From: a virus
Length of the DNA stretch: 25,619 bases
Virus record (IMG/VR): IMGVR_UViG_3300000553_000261
Location: 2,222-27,840 of that record
Direction: 5' to 3' (one strand)
Shown here: piece after piece, positions 1 to 6,721 of the stretch
Position numbering within the stretch: position 1 is the stretch's first letter
Layout: each line of letters opens with the position of its first letter
The notes under the pieces: model-generated
Database searches by the model: none
Told to the model about the DNA's origin: nothing
Seen by the model: the letters and a program-made list of their open reading frames with translations, nothing else
Translations under genes and position numbers: made by a program

Positions 1-672
1 CCGGGAACGGAAGGCAAAAAAGCGGCAGGCGAAACTTACACACCACCACAAGGCGTACAAGAAGAAGCACAGCGAGCAGTTGGGTGGATTAAGGACGGAC
101 ACGCAGGTGGAGGATTCACGGCAGTCGGTCGCGGGCGCGCTGGCGACCTCGCCGCAGGCCGACCCGTATCCCTTGCAATTATCAAGCGCATGGCAAGTTA
201 CCTCGCACGTCACGAAGTTGATGAGCAAGGAAAAGGTTGGAGTCCCGGCGACGACGGCTACCCATCGCCAGGTCGCGTTGCATGGGCCGCTTGGGGTGGT
301 GACCCTGCCGTGTCGTGGACGAACGGAATACTTGCCACCGAGGGCAAGAAATCGGATGGTGACGTTGCATTCCTTACTCCGAGCGGTCAAGTAAGGATGC
401 CCGAACCATTGAAGGCGGGCGACACCATCGTGGTCCAACACGCCGACAAAACGGAAGATGAGTTTCCCGTTCTTGACGCAAGCCAACCCGCCAAGACGAC
501 ACCGGACCAAGAGGACGGCAAAGACGTTGAGGAGCAAATCGAAGAGATTGACTCCGACGACGACGTGACGAAGGCCGCCATGGTTGTCGCACGGATGCTG
601 AGGCCGGAACTTGACCGGCTCCGAAGGACCTACGGACTTCTTGAGGAATCCCAAGCCAAGGTCCGCTCCTAG
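1..672 (+). CDS. Phage head protein, probable portal C-terminus (5' truncated)
   Basis: The frame is open from the first base, so the start lies upstream of the window; the ATG at 190 is internal. The recognisable block spans roughly residues 27-105: an ARDLAAG-like stretch (GRAGDLAAGRPVS), then a block containing SYLARHEVD, and then GRVAWAAWGGDPAVSW. In my recollection of phage proteins this block follows portal or other head proteins, or is fused to them. The tail is acidic (EEQIEEIDSDDD) and ends in a short predicted helix. Position ahead of the MuF gene fits the usual portal-MuF order. It could instead be a separate head or scaffold-linked protein. The role is inferred; the motif and the truncation are seen directly. 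The TAG stop forms part of a downstream hairpin. Confidence 0.6.
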   Translation, partial: PGTEGKKAAGETYTPPQGVQEEAQRAVGWIKDGHAGGGFTAVGRGRAGDLAAGRPVSLAIIKRMASYLARHEVDEQGKGWSPGDDGYPSPGRVAWAAWGGDPAVSWTNGILATEGKKSDGDVAFLTPSGQVRMPEPLKAGDTIVVQHADKTEDEFPVLDASQPAKTTPDQEDGKDVEEQIEEIDSDDDVTKAAMVVARMLRPELDRLRRTYGLLEESQAKVRS

Positions 673-724
673 CCTTTTCCGATCTATTCGGCATACAGTT
701 TTCCCAATAATCCCAAGGCTTTTT
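671..724 (+). terminator. Hairpin ahead of promoter cassette A
   Basis: AGCCTT (671-676) can pair with AAGGCT (715-720), and TTTT follows. The loop is long (38 bases) and holds a minor CCG/CGG stem at 679-692. The left arm overlaps the TAG stop of the head gene. Comparable hairpins stand before the two related promoters at 14720 and 15314, which is the main reason to believe it. The long loop makes efficient termination uncertain. Confidence 0.4.
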
Positions 725-732
725 AGGGGTAT

Positions 733-762
733 TTGTAATGGGATAAAATAGGTGTATATAAT
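733..762 (+). promoter_or_regulatory. Promoter of cassette A
   Basis: A -35-like TTGTAA (733-738) and a perfect -10 TATAAT (757-762) are separated by 18 bases. The spacer contains GATAAAATA (742-750). Exactly six bases separate the -10 from the ATG at 769, so transcription should begin at or next to that ATG. The same geometry and spacer word recur at 14720-14749 and 15314-15343. Conservation of the spacer word suggests an operator or a second recognition element as well as a sigma-factor site. Confidence 0.8.
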
Positions 763-768
763 TGAGTC

Positions 769-1056
769 ATGGGAACAACGAACAAGGGAGCCAACATGAA
801 GATTAAAAAAATCATCACAGCATTGGACGGCACAACGCTCGCCACGACACGCGATAGCCGCTTTGTTCTTTGTCACATCGCTGATGCGGTTGTGTTCACA
901 GACCCCGACATGGCCAAGTACAGCAAGCCACGCCGAATCGTAATCATCAAAGGTAGTGACAACCTTGACGTGATTCGTAGGGCGGCGCGGGGTCGGAAAT
1001 ACGACCCAACACGATTCATCTTCGATCTCAACAACAACGTGGCGGTTGCGTCATGA
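769..1056 (+). CDS. Small unknown protein, first gene of cassette A
   Basis: I do not recognise this 95-residue protein. It starts MGTTNKGANMKIKKI and looks like a compact alpha/beta fold with a basic middle (KYSKPRRIVIIKG, RRAARGRKYDP) and a hydrophobic end. It has no signal peptide, membrane segment or metal-binding cysteine cluster. Two in-frame starts are possible. The ATG at 769 lies six bases after the -10 and would be leaderless. The ATG at 796 has an AAGGGAG ribosome-binding sequence. The gene overlaps the next one by four bases (ATGA), so the two are probably translated together. A nucleic-acid-binding or regulatory role would fit its basic patch and neighbour but is a guess. Confidence 0.7.
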   Translation: MGTTNKGANMKIKKIITALDGTTLATTRDSRFVLCHIADAVVFTDPDMAKYSKPRRIVIIKGSDNLDVIRRAARGRKYDPTRFIFDLNNNVAVAS

Positions 1057-1802
1057 CTATCGCAAACCTTTACCCGAAGACCGACAACATCACCAAGCCA
1101 GCCCGAAACCTGAGCGACAAGTGCCATCGTTGCGGAGGCACCGGAATGTTCCCATCCGTAGGACGAACTTGCTACCGTTGCTTGGGCGATCGTCGTGACC
1201 CAACCGCGCGCCTTTGGTCCGTTCCCGCATCGTGGACCGACGAGCAAATCGTTGCATGGCACGAAGCACGCGAAGCACGCAACGCCAAGTCACGTGCTCG
1301 CTCCGAGGCCAAACGCATCGCAGACCGAGACGCCGTTTGGAATGTCAACGTTGCTCGCTTCCCACGTCTTGTGGAATTCAAGGCGATTGACTCGCTCCCA
1401 ATGATTTGCGACGACATCATCGGCAAGGCAAGCAAGTGGGAAATCTCCGACGCTCAATACGCACTCGTTGTGAAGATCGTTGAGGAGACCCTTGAGGCCC
1501 GTGCCATCCAAGCCGCCAAGCCCGTTCCCCAATACCTCGCCGTTGAAGTAGGCGACAAGGTTGAGGTTGAAGGCACCGTCATCGTGAGGACACCGTGCGA
1601 AACCCGCTACGGCATCTCGCTCATTCTCGTGATCGAAACGGCCGAGGGCAACCAAGTCAAGACGTTCGGTACGGCAGATTGGCTTTGGGGCACCGAGCGT
1701 GGCGACGCCGTGAAAATGAGCGGCACCGTCAAGGACCTTGCCGAGTACCAAGACGTCAAGCAAACCATTCTCACCCGCACCAAGGGCGAGGTGCTTGCCT
1801 AA
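1053..1802 (+). CDS. Zinc-finger protein with C-terminal OB-like domain (paralogue 1)
   Basis: The protein has 249 residues. A DnaJ-like zinc finger is visible at residues 24-45 (CHRCGGTG and CYRCLGD; cysteines 24, 27, 40 and 43). A helical, arginine-rich middle follows. The C-terminal ~85 residues are beta-rich (VEVGDKVEVEGTV, then ADWLWG, then ILTRTKGEVLA) and suggest a small OB-type barrel. The protein at 15350 has the same C-terminal domain with a different zinc module, so these are paralogues with exchanged N-termini. I recall similar zinc-finger plus barrel proteins in actinophages, without a proven function; nucleic-acid binding is the natural inference. It is translated with the preceding small gene from promoter A. 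Confidence 0.75.
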   Translation: MTIANLYPKTDNITKPARNLSDKCHRCGGTGMFPSVGRTCYRCLGDRRDPTARLWSVPASWTDEQIVAWHEAREARNAKSRARSEAKRIADRDAVWNVNVARFPRLVEFKAIDSLPMICDDIIGKASKWEISDAQYALVVKIVEETLEARAIQAAKPVPQYLAVEVGDKVEVEGTVIVRTPCETRYGISLILVIETAEGNQVKTFGTADWLWGTERGDAVKMSGTVKDLAEYQDVKQTILTRTKGEVLA

Positions 1803-1814
1803 ATCCATTGGGGT

Positions 1815-1838
1815 GAGCCAACGAGGGAAGCGCGGCTC
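1815..1838 (+). other. Small intergenic hairpin after cassette A
   Basis: GAGCC (1815-1819) can pair with GGCTC (1834-1838) around a 14-base loop. No T tract follows, so it is a weak terminator candidate. It marks the end of the inserted cassette, before the GTG start at 1865. The 62-base gap holds nothing else I can identify. Confidence 0.25.
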
Positions 1839-1864
1839 TCCAAAAAGCGCAGTAATGTAGTTCC

Positions 1865-2728
1865 GTGACCCCCATTGATCTTGCCACGCGCTTGCGTTCA
1901 CTAATCACGGTGGATGCCGACGGTCAAACGCCTCTTGCCAAGGCGCTCGCCAAGGAGTGGGACGAATCAGCACACCCGCGAGGAGCGGGCGGTCGGTTCG
2001 GGAGCGGCGACAGTACAGCGACGCAAAGTTCAGAGTCCTCAACGACAGAACGACCAGCCGTCGGCAGTTTTCAGTTCTCCCAAGAGGAGTGCAATCGAAT
2101 AGGTTTGGCATATCAAAAAGCCAAAGACGATGCCGTTTTACCAAATCCTCCACCCGATGCGGTACGTGGCATCTTCAAAGAACAAAGACAAGAAGTATGG
2201 TCGAAAATGGCAGGAGAACAAGCAGTAGCGACTGAAATGGCAAAAATACTAGGTTACGACCAACCAGCAAAGGTTGAGCCAAATCCTTACGAGCGCATGG
2301 ACTCCGAGAGACCAACGTTGTTCCGTGGTTGTAGTCAAGAAGGCGTTGATGCTCTTACCTCTGAACTAAGTTCATACAACGGAACAGGGGGGACACTTCT
2401 CGGCCCAGGTATTTACACAACAGACAACGTTAGAGTTGCGAACGAGTTTGGAAAAACGGGAGGTTTCAGAGTTGGTATTTGGGCTGACCAAGAAATGAAA
2501 GTAGCGGATACCTCAAATCAACACTTGTGGAAAGATACGGCCTTCGTTGACACACGAGGTTGGTCTAAGGAGGCCTTGACTGCTAAATCTGTTTCCGAAA
2601 GTAACCCAACGCTTCAAGCGTTGTCGCATGGCTATCAAGCACTGAACGGACACGACATGACAGAACAAAACGCAACAGTTGTATTTGATCGGTCAGCGCT
2701 GACAATCAACATTGAAAACATGTCATGA
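1865..2728 (+). CDS. ADP-ribosyltransferase-like protein with head-gene tag
   Basis: This 287-residue protein begins at GTG 1865; an in-frame TAA at 1853 rules out an earlier start. Residues 31-49 carry a tag (EWDESAHPRGAGGRFGSG) that recurs in the next gene. The catalytic candidate is the C-terminal half: LFRG at 152-155, GPGIYTTDNVRVANEFG at 180-196, and an end block with GYQAL and VVFDRSAL. This order matches a family of phage-encoded ADP-ribosyltransferases that I know from head-morphogenesis proteins (an xxRG strand, then a G-x-GIY-T..A..(Y/F)G loop, then a GYDA/LNRxA-like end). I see no clear ExE motif, so the catalytic glutamate is unassigned. Its product could modify host proteins after injection. 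Enzyme activity is inferred. A four-base overlap couples it to the MuF gene, which is where such toxin domains are often fused. Confidence 0.6.
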   Translation: MTPIDLATRLRSLITVDADGQTPLAKALAKEWDESAHPRGAGGRFGSGDSTATQSSESSTTERPAVGSFQFSQEECNRIGLAYQKAKDDAVLPNPPPDAVRGIFKEQRQEVWSKMAGEQAVATEMAKILGYDQPAKVEPNPYERMDSERPTLFRGCSQEGVDALTSELSSYNGTGGTLLGPGIYTTDNVRVANEFGKTGGFRVGIWADQEMKVADTSNQHLWKDTAFVDTRGWSKEALTAKSVSESNPTLQALSHGYQALNGHDMTEQNATVVFDRSALTINIENMS

Positions 2729-4530
2729 CCATGCCGACGCAACTTTCATCGCCACAAGGTTCGAACCTGCTGAGCGCGGTTCGCCTCTCTATCACAACCG
2801 ACCAGTTGTTTTATTTTTACGCAGCAATCAAAACAGCACTGAGAAAAGCGGGCGATGACGCAACTACCAACGATCTTGCAGAACCTTGGCGCACAATGGC
2901 AAACGACGCCATTGATGGTTCATTGAAAGTATCTGAACCAACAGCCAAATCACTAGCAACCACACTTTATGAAATAGCAAGTGCCGAGATCGCTAAGGAA
3001 ATCGCAACTATAGAAATAGAGATAGCCAAGTTACAGAAAGCCGAGTGGGACGAGTCGGAGCATCCACGTGGGGCTGGTGGCCGGTTCGGTTCGGGAGATG
3101 GCGAGCAGGCTGAAAGACCCCATCGCAAGAAGGTCATTGACGAGTGCGGTGGGGCGCAAAACCTTGACGAGATGCCGTCGAAATACAGGTCGTGGTTGTT
3201 GGACAACTCAACCATTCCCAAGTCGGCACTAAGCCAACGCGGTGTCATGGTAACACTTGAAGCAAGTAAAAAGGCTTTGATTGACACGCTCTATGACGAG
3301 GCACAACAAACCTTGCGCAAAGAAATGGAAGTTGTGAACGCCGAGATTGAACGCTTGGAAAAAGCACGACGCATTGATTGGGGTCAACATCCCAACCACC
3401 GAATCGCTGATAAAATCATTGACCTCTACACGCCGAAACTCAAGAAGGCGATGACGAAGGCCATCACCGGAATCCCACAAGCGATTGCTGGCGCACAACG
3501 CAAATATGTACCGACAAAGGTGGCGACCAAAGCAACAGGTAGCGACGCATCGGACCCGGCCTACGAAGCCGCCGCCGAAGCAGTTGCCCAGTACATGAAC
3601 ATCTCACCCGACGAGGCGATGAGTGTTTTGCAGATGATCTACGGAGATAGTTTCATTGGTGGCACCACGGTAGCGCTCAATCAAATCGGCTCGGGTGCGG
3701 CAATCTCATCGGCCTTGCGCGGAGCGGAGACAATGCTTGATTGGAGTTCGTGGGAGCCGGGATGGGCGGAAGCCGCAGACCTCGCTGAGTTCGGCGGACT
3801 TCAAAGCCTTTTGGATAGTGCGGGCATTACGATCAAATCGTGCTTGGACACGGGCTTGGACCGACTCACCAGTGCGATTGCCGATGGGCTCCGCAACGGT
3901 GACTCAAGCCAAACGATCGCCAATGCTCTCTACACAACGGACGACGCTGGAAAAGTAACGGAGGACTCCATCGTCTCGGACAATGCCTTGATGATTGCCA
4001 CGACCGAGACATCGCGCGTGATGACGCAAGCCAACATTGACTCCTACCAAGCGAACGGTATTGCTCAATATGAATGGTTGGCCGAAAACGATGAGCGCAC
4101 ATGCTTGGATTGCTCGGACAAAGACGGTGAAATCTTTGAAGTGGACGATGCCGCATCGAGTGGCGACACTTCATCGGATGGTGGTGGTGACGCAAGCGCA
4201 TCGGATGACACAAGCGCAGACGAATCCGATCTTGGAAAAGCCGACGACGGTGGCGGGGATTCCTCAAGCGATTCCTCAAGCGACGGAGGTGGGGGCGAGG
4301 ATAATGGCACCAATCAACCACCACTTCACCCAAATTGCCGTTGCGTAACCCTGCCGGTTATTTCCACAGAAGGAGCGGACACGAGCCGTGAGGCGCTATC
4401 GCCCGAAGACGATGGAGAGGCATACGCATGGGATGAGGAATCACAGTCGTGGACTCAGCCAAGCCAGCAAGCAGACCAGACCGATGAGCCACAAGCGAAT
4501 GACCAATCAAGTCAAGAGGAAACGGGCTAA
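2725..4530 (+). CDS. MuF / SPP1 gp7-type head morphogenesis protein
   Basis: A 601-residue minor head protein. The Mu F-like domain occupies about residues 370-545: TTETSRVMTQANIDSY at 426-441, then WLAENDERTCLDCSDKDGE, and the closing PPLHPNCRC at 532-540. The usual role is in procapsid assembly next to the portal. Two oddities are visible. A Ser/Asp/Gly-rich stretch of about 55 residues (474-529) separates the CLDC half from the HPNCRC half, which normally lie close together. The N-terminal region also has two similar helical segments (about 73-113 and 180-222), each ending in tryptophan followed by an HP motif. Residues 106-125 carry the WDESEHPRGAGGRFGSG tag shared with the ADP-ribosyltransferase-like gene. 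Its start overlaps that gene by four bases. Confidence 0.85.
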   Translation: MTMPTQLSSPQGSNLLSAVRLSITTDQLFYFYAAIKTALRKAGDDATTNDLAEPWRTMANDAIDGSLKVSEPTAKSLATTLYEIASAEIAKEIATIEIEIAKLQKAEWDESEHPRGAGGRFGSGDGEQAERPHRKKVIDECGGAQNLDEMPSKYRSWLLDNSTIPKSALSQRGVMVTLEASKKALIDTLYDEAQQTLRKEMEVVNAEIERLEKARRIDWGQHPNHRIADKIIDLYTPKLKKAMTKAITGIPQAIAGAQRKYVPTKVATKATGSDASDPAYEAAAEAVAQYMNISPDEAMSVLQMIYGDSFIGGTTVALNQIGSGAAISSALRGAETMLDWSSWEPGWAEAADLAEFGGLQSLLDSAGITIKSCLDTGLDRLTSAIADGLRNGDSSQTIANALYTTDDAGKVTEDSIVSDNALMIATTETSRVMTQANIDSYQANGIAQYEWLAENDERTCLDCSDKDGEIFEVDDAASSGDTSSDGGGDASASDDTSADESDLGKADDGGGDSSSDSSSDGGGGEDNGTNQPPLHPNCRCVTLPVISTEGADTSREALSPEDDGEAYAWDEESQSWTQPSQQADQTDEPQANDQSSQEETG

Positions 4531-4991
4531 TGGCTTCTGAGTGGGAGTTCGGCAACCTTGGTGGATTCAACGCATCGCTCGACGCACTGGCCGAGGCCAT
4601 CAAAGCGGCTACGTATGTTGCCATGCAGGAAAGCGCCGAAGTCATCGTGAGGGCGGCACGCTTGCAATTCAACGGACAGCATCCACCAGGAACGAGACGA
4701 ACTGTTGGCGGCAACCGTCCTCAAAGCATCAGCGAGAATTTGAAGAACTCTATTCACGTAGTCACATCACCCTTCGAAAGCGCACCTGGGCAATTCATCG
4801 CACAAGTCGCACCAACGATGATCTATGGCCGACGAATCGAACTCGGATTTCATGGAGTGGATTCACTTGGGAGAGACTTCACAAACCCCGGCCAGCCTCC
4901 GTATCCATATCTTGCCCCAGGCGTGGAAAAAGCACGCGTGCCGATTAGTGATATTTTTAGGAGCAGATGGCAAAGCGTATTCGCCGCCTAA
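4530..4991 (+). CDS. HK97 gp10-like head-tail joining (neck) protein
   Basis: A 153-residue protein with the layout of HK97 gp10-type tail-completion/neck proteins: an N-terminal helix containing MQESAEVIVRAAR, a loop HPPGTRR, a beta region, then RRIELGF and the typical GQPPYPYLAPGVEKA block before a C-terminal helix. Such proteins form a ring between connector and tail tube. The ATG overlaps the previous TAA (TAATG). Finding it before the protease and capsid genes departs from the usual order, in which neck genes follow the capsid gene. Confidence 0.75.
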   Translation: MASEWEFGNLGGFNASLDALAEAIKAATYVAMQESAEVIVRAARLQFNGQHPPGTRRTVGGNRPQSISENLKNSIHVVTSPFESAPGQFIAQVAPTMIYGRRIELGFHGVDSLGRDFTNPGQPPYPYLAPGVEKARVPISDIFRSRWQSVFAA

Positions 4992-5018
4992 CTATTTTCA
5001 CTACACCGAAAGCATTTC

Positions 5019-5381
5019 ATGAGAATCGCCATTGACCTCGACAACACCATTGACGCCACGCCGAAGCAGTTTCAATCGTTGATGTCGGCGCTGATTGCGG
5101 GTGGAAATAAGGTGACGGTACTCACCGGGACAGATGGCGACGTAGCAACGCAAGACATCTGGAACTCAAAGGCCGATTACCTCAACAACCTTGGGTGCGG
5201 TAGTTGCTGGACGGACATGACCGTTATTCCGCACATGAACGGAAACGGGCCAGAACTCAAGGCACAGTGGTGCAAAGACAATGGCGTGGACATTCTGATT
5301 GACAACTCAAAAGACAACGCGAAGGCATCTATCGCCGCTGGTGTACCGTTGGTATTAGTGCCGTGGGCAACAAGGTCTTAG
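5019..5381 (+). CDS. HAD-superfamily phosphatase
   Basis: This 120-residue protein shows all four HAD motifs: DLDNT (nucleophile Asp6, acid Asp8), VLTGT (Thr36), a lysine at about 81 (ELKAQWCKDNG), and DILIDNSKDN (Asp91, Asp95). It lacks room for a large cap domain, so it should be a C0-type or minimally capped enzyme. Phages often carry such enzymes as nucleotidases or sugar-phosphate phosphatases; the substrate cannot be read from the sequence. It has no strong Shine-Dalgarno sequence. It sits within the head operon, so its expression is presumably late. Confidence 0.75.
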   Translation: MRIAIDLDNTIDATPKQFQSLMSALIAGGNKVTVLTGTDGDVATQDIWNSKADYLNNLGCGSCWTDMTVIPHMNGNGPELKAQWCKDNGVDILIDNSKDNAKASIAAGVPLVLVPWATRS

Positions 5382-5384
5382 ACG

Positions 5385-6032
5385 ATGGCGAAGGAAATCA
5401 AATACGAAGCAGTCATCTCGGACAAGAAGGGCGAGCCCGATGATCAAAAACTCTATGATCGAGTCAAAGCCGAAGCCGCAAAAAAATTTGAGGTTTATCC
5501 GTCAGCCGTAGCAAACGGTTGGGTAGTGCAAGAATACAAAAGACGTGGTGGAACCTACTCGGTTCCTAAGGCAACCAAAGGAATTCAAGTGGACAACATT
5601 GAAAATCTCAAAACCGAACTAGCCAAGGCTGAAGAGCGGCTAGCCGACATCACCGACAGCCTTGCCAAAGGTGGACCCGGTTCGGGACCGCACAAGGGCG
5701 GCGGCGATTCCAGTCCCGATGAGGCTCATCACGATCGGATGGCAGTGGCCCACGAAAAAAACGCTAATTTCCATCGGGAACAAGCAAACCAGGCGATGGA
5801 AAGAGCGAAAGAAGCGTTGAATAATAAAGATGGCGAAACAGCGCAAACTCACATGGCTACCGCCGGAAAACATGTTGAAGCGGCACTCGCCAACGAACGA
5901 GCAACAGGGGCACACGGATTGGCAAGTGTTCTTCATTACATGGGGAATGATAAAGCGGATAGCGCATCTCACGAAGCGGAGATGGCGACTTCCACTGCCA
6001 ATAGTCACGATTGGGCCACCAGGGGATTCTAA
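5385..6032 (+). CDS. GGPGSGP-type head accessory protein A
   Basis: This 215-residue protein has two parts. Residues 1-65 form a small domain with FEVYPSAVANGWVVQEYKRR and GGTY, a phage motif (YPSAYANxxxVxEYKRRGG) that I have seen in many virion genes but cannot name. After a helix comes the tag AKGGPGSGPHKGGG, followed by an alanine- and histidine-rich helical region ending DWATRGF. The tag plus helical region is shared in outline with the next gene. Its place between MuF and the prohead protease suggests a capsid-associated or internal protein. No enzyme motif is visible. Confidence 0.65.
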   Translation: MAKEIKYEAVISDKKGEPDDQKLYDRVKAEAAKKFEVYPSAVANGWVVQEYKRRGGTYSVPKATKGIQVDNIENLKTELAKAEERLADITDSLAKGGPGSGPHKGGGDSSPDEAHHDRMAVAHEKNANFHREQANQAMERAKEALNNKDGETAQTHMATAGKHVEAALANERATGAHGLASVLHYMGNDKADSASHEAEMATSTANSHDWATRGF

Positions 6033-6063
6033 TGACCGAATCAAACGACACCTTCGACGAAAA
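6009..6063 (+). repeat. Gene-junction repeat, copy 1 (stop plus restart)
   Basis: GATTGG, 15 bases, TA, then a 32-base gene start beginning ATGACC at 6032. The 32-base part matches copy 2 (6485-6537) at 29 of 32 positions. Confidence 0.8.
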
Positions 6064-6721
6064 CCTAGAACTAGCAAAGTCGCTAACCGCATCAGTGTGG
6101 AAACGGCTTGAAAACCTTGGCGTGGCAAAGGGCGGCCCTGGTTCGGGACCGCATGCGAGCGGTGGCAGTAATGATGGCGGTACTCATGAGGCTTGGGTCA
6201 AGGGCGGAGCCAAGGGAAACTCGCCTGCCACACAATCCATCAAAGATTCGGTTGCACGCAATCCAGGTAATGACAATCTAAAATCGGCTTTAGCAAACTC
6301 GAAGGCAGGGGACCAAAGTGCTCGAAGCGGAGATCATGCCGCCGCCCGTGAGAGTTATCAAGCCGCATCGGATAGCCATATGGGAGCAGAAGCGGGTTCG
6401 TCTTTCACCATAAGTCCAGCCGGAAGCGAACACGCACAAGAGGCCGCAGATTATCACTCAGGACAAGACAACTCATATCCTAAAGATTGGCAAACGAAAT
6501 CACTCATGACCAAATCAAACAACACTTTCGACGAAAAACAGGAAGGCACGACCGACCGTTTACAAGAAGCGATTGATTGGCTTGCCAGCATGAAGGCCGA
6601 CTCCAAGCGCGTCACCGACGCTATTCCAAAAGCCAAGCAAGAAAACGAAGAAGCGGATGACGCTCAATCCATTGAGGACGCCGCCAACCAAGACGTAGAG
6701 ATAGAAGGCGAAGATGACTGA
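6032..6721 (+). CDS. GGPGSGP-type head accessory protein B, apparent gene fusion
   Basis: I start this gene at ATG 6032, inside the previous TAA and after AGGGGA, rather than at the upstream TTG 6011. It is 229 residues long: an N-terminal helix, the tag VAKGGPGSGPHASGG, a helical alanine-rich region ending DWQTKSL, then a second copy of the gene start (MTKSNNTFDE at nucleotide 6506) and an acidic tail (DVEIEGEDD). The sequence around 6485-6537 repeats the A/B gene junction at 6009-6063, differing in length only by loss of two bases that contributed to the stop. The gene therefore looks like a duplicated pair fused in frame. Function is unknown; a virion role is inferred from context. Confidence 0.65.
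   Translation: MTESNDTFDENLELAKSLTASVWKRLENLGVAKGGPGSGPHASGGSNDGGTHEAWVKGGAKGNSPATQSIKDSVARNPGNDNLKSALANSKAGDQSARSGDHAAARESYQAASDSHMGAEAGSSFTISPAGSEHAQEAADYHSGQDNSYPKDWQTKSLMTKSNNTFDEKQEGTTDRLQEAIDWLASMKADSKRVTDAIPKAKQENEEADDAQSIEDAANQDVEIEGEDD
6485..6537 (+). repeat. Gene-junction repeat, copy 2 (fused in frame)
   Basis: GATTGG, 15 bases, then the same 32-base gene start at 6506 with three mismatches. The TA before ATG in copy 1 is absent, so translation reads through from DWQTKSL into MTKSNNTFDE. Confidence 0.8.

Noticed and set aside
3866-4333. Antisense His/Arg-rich frame
   Set aside because: It mirrors the Ser/Asp/Gly low-complexity insertion of the MuF gene and has no ribosome-binding site.
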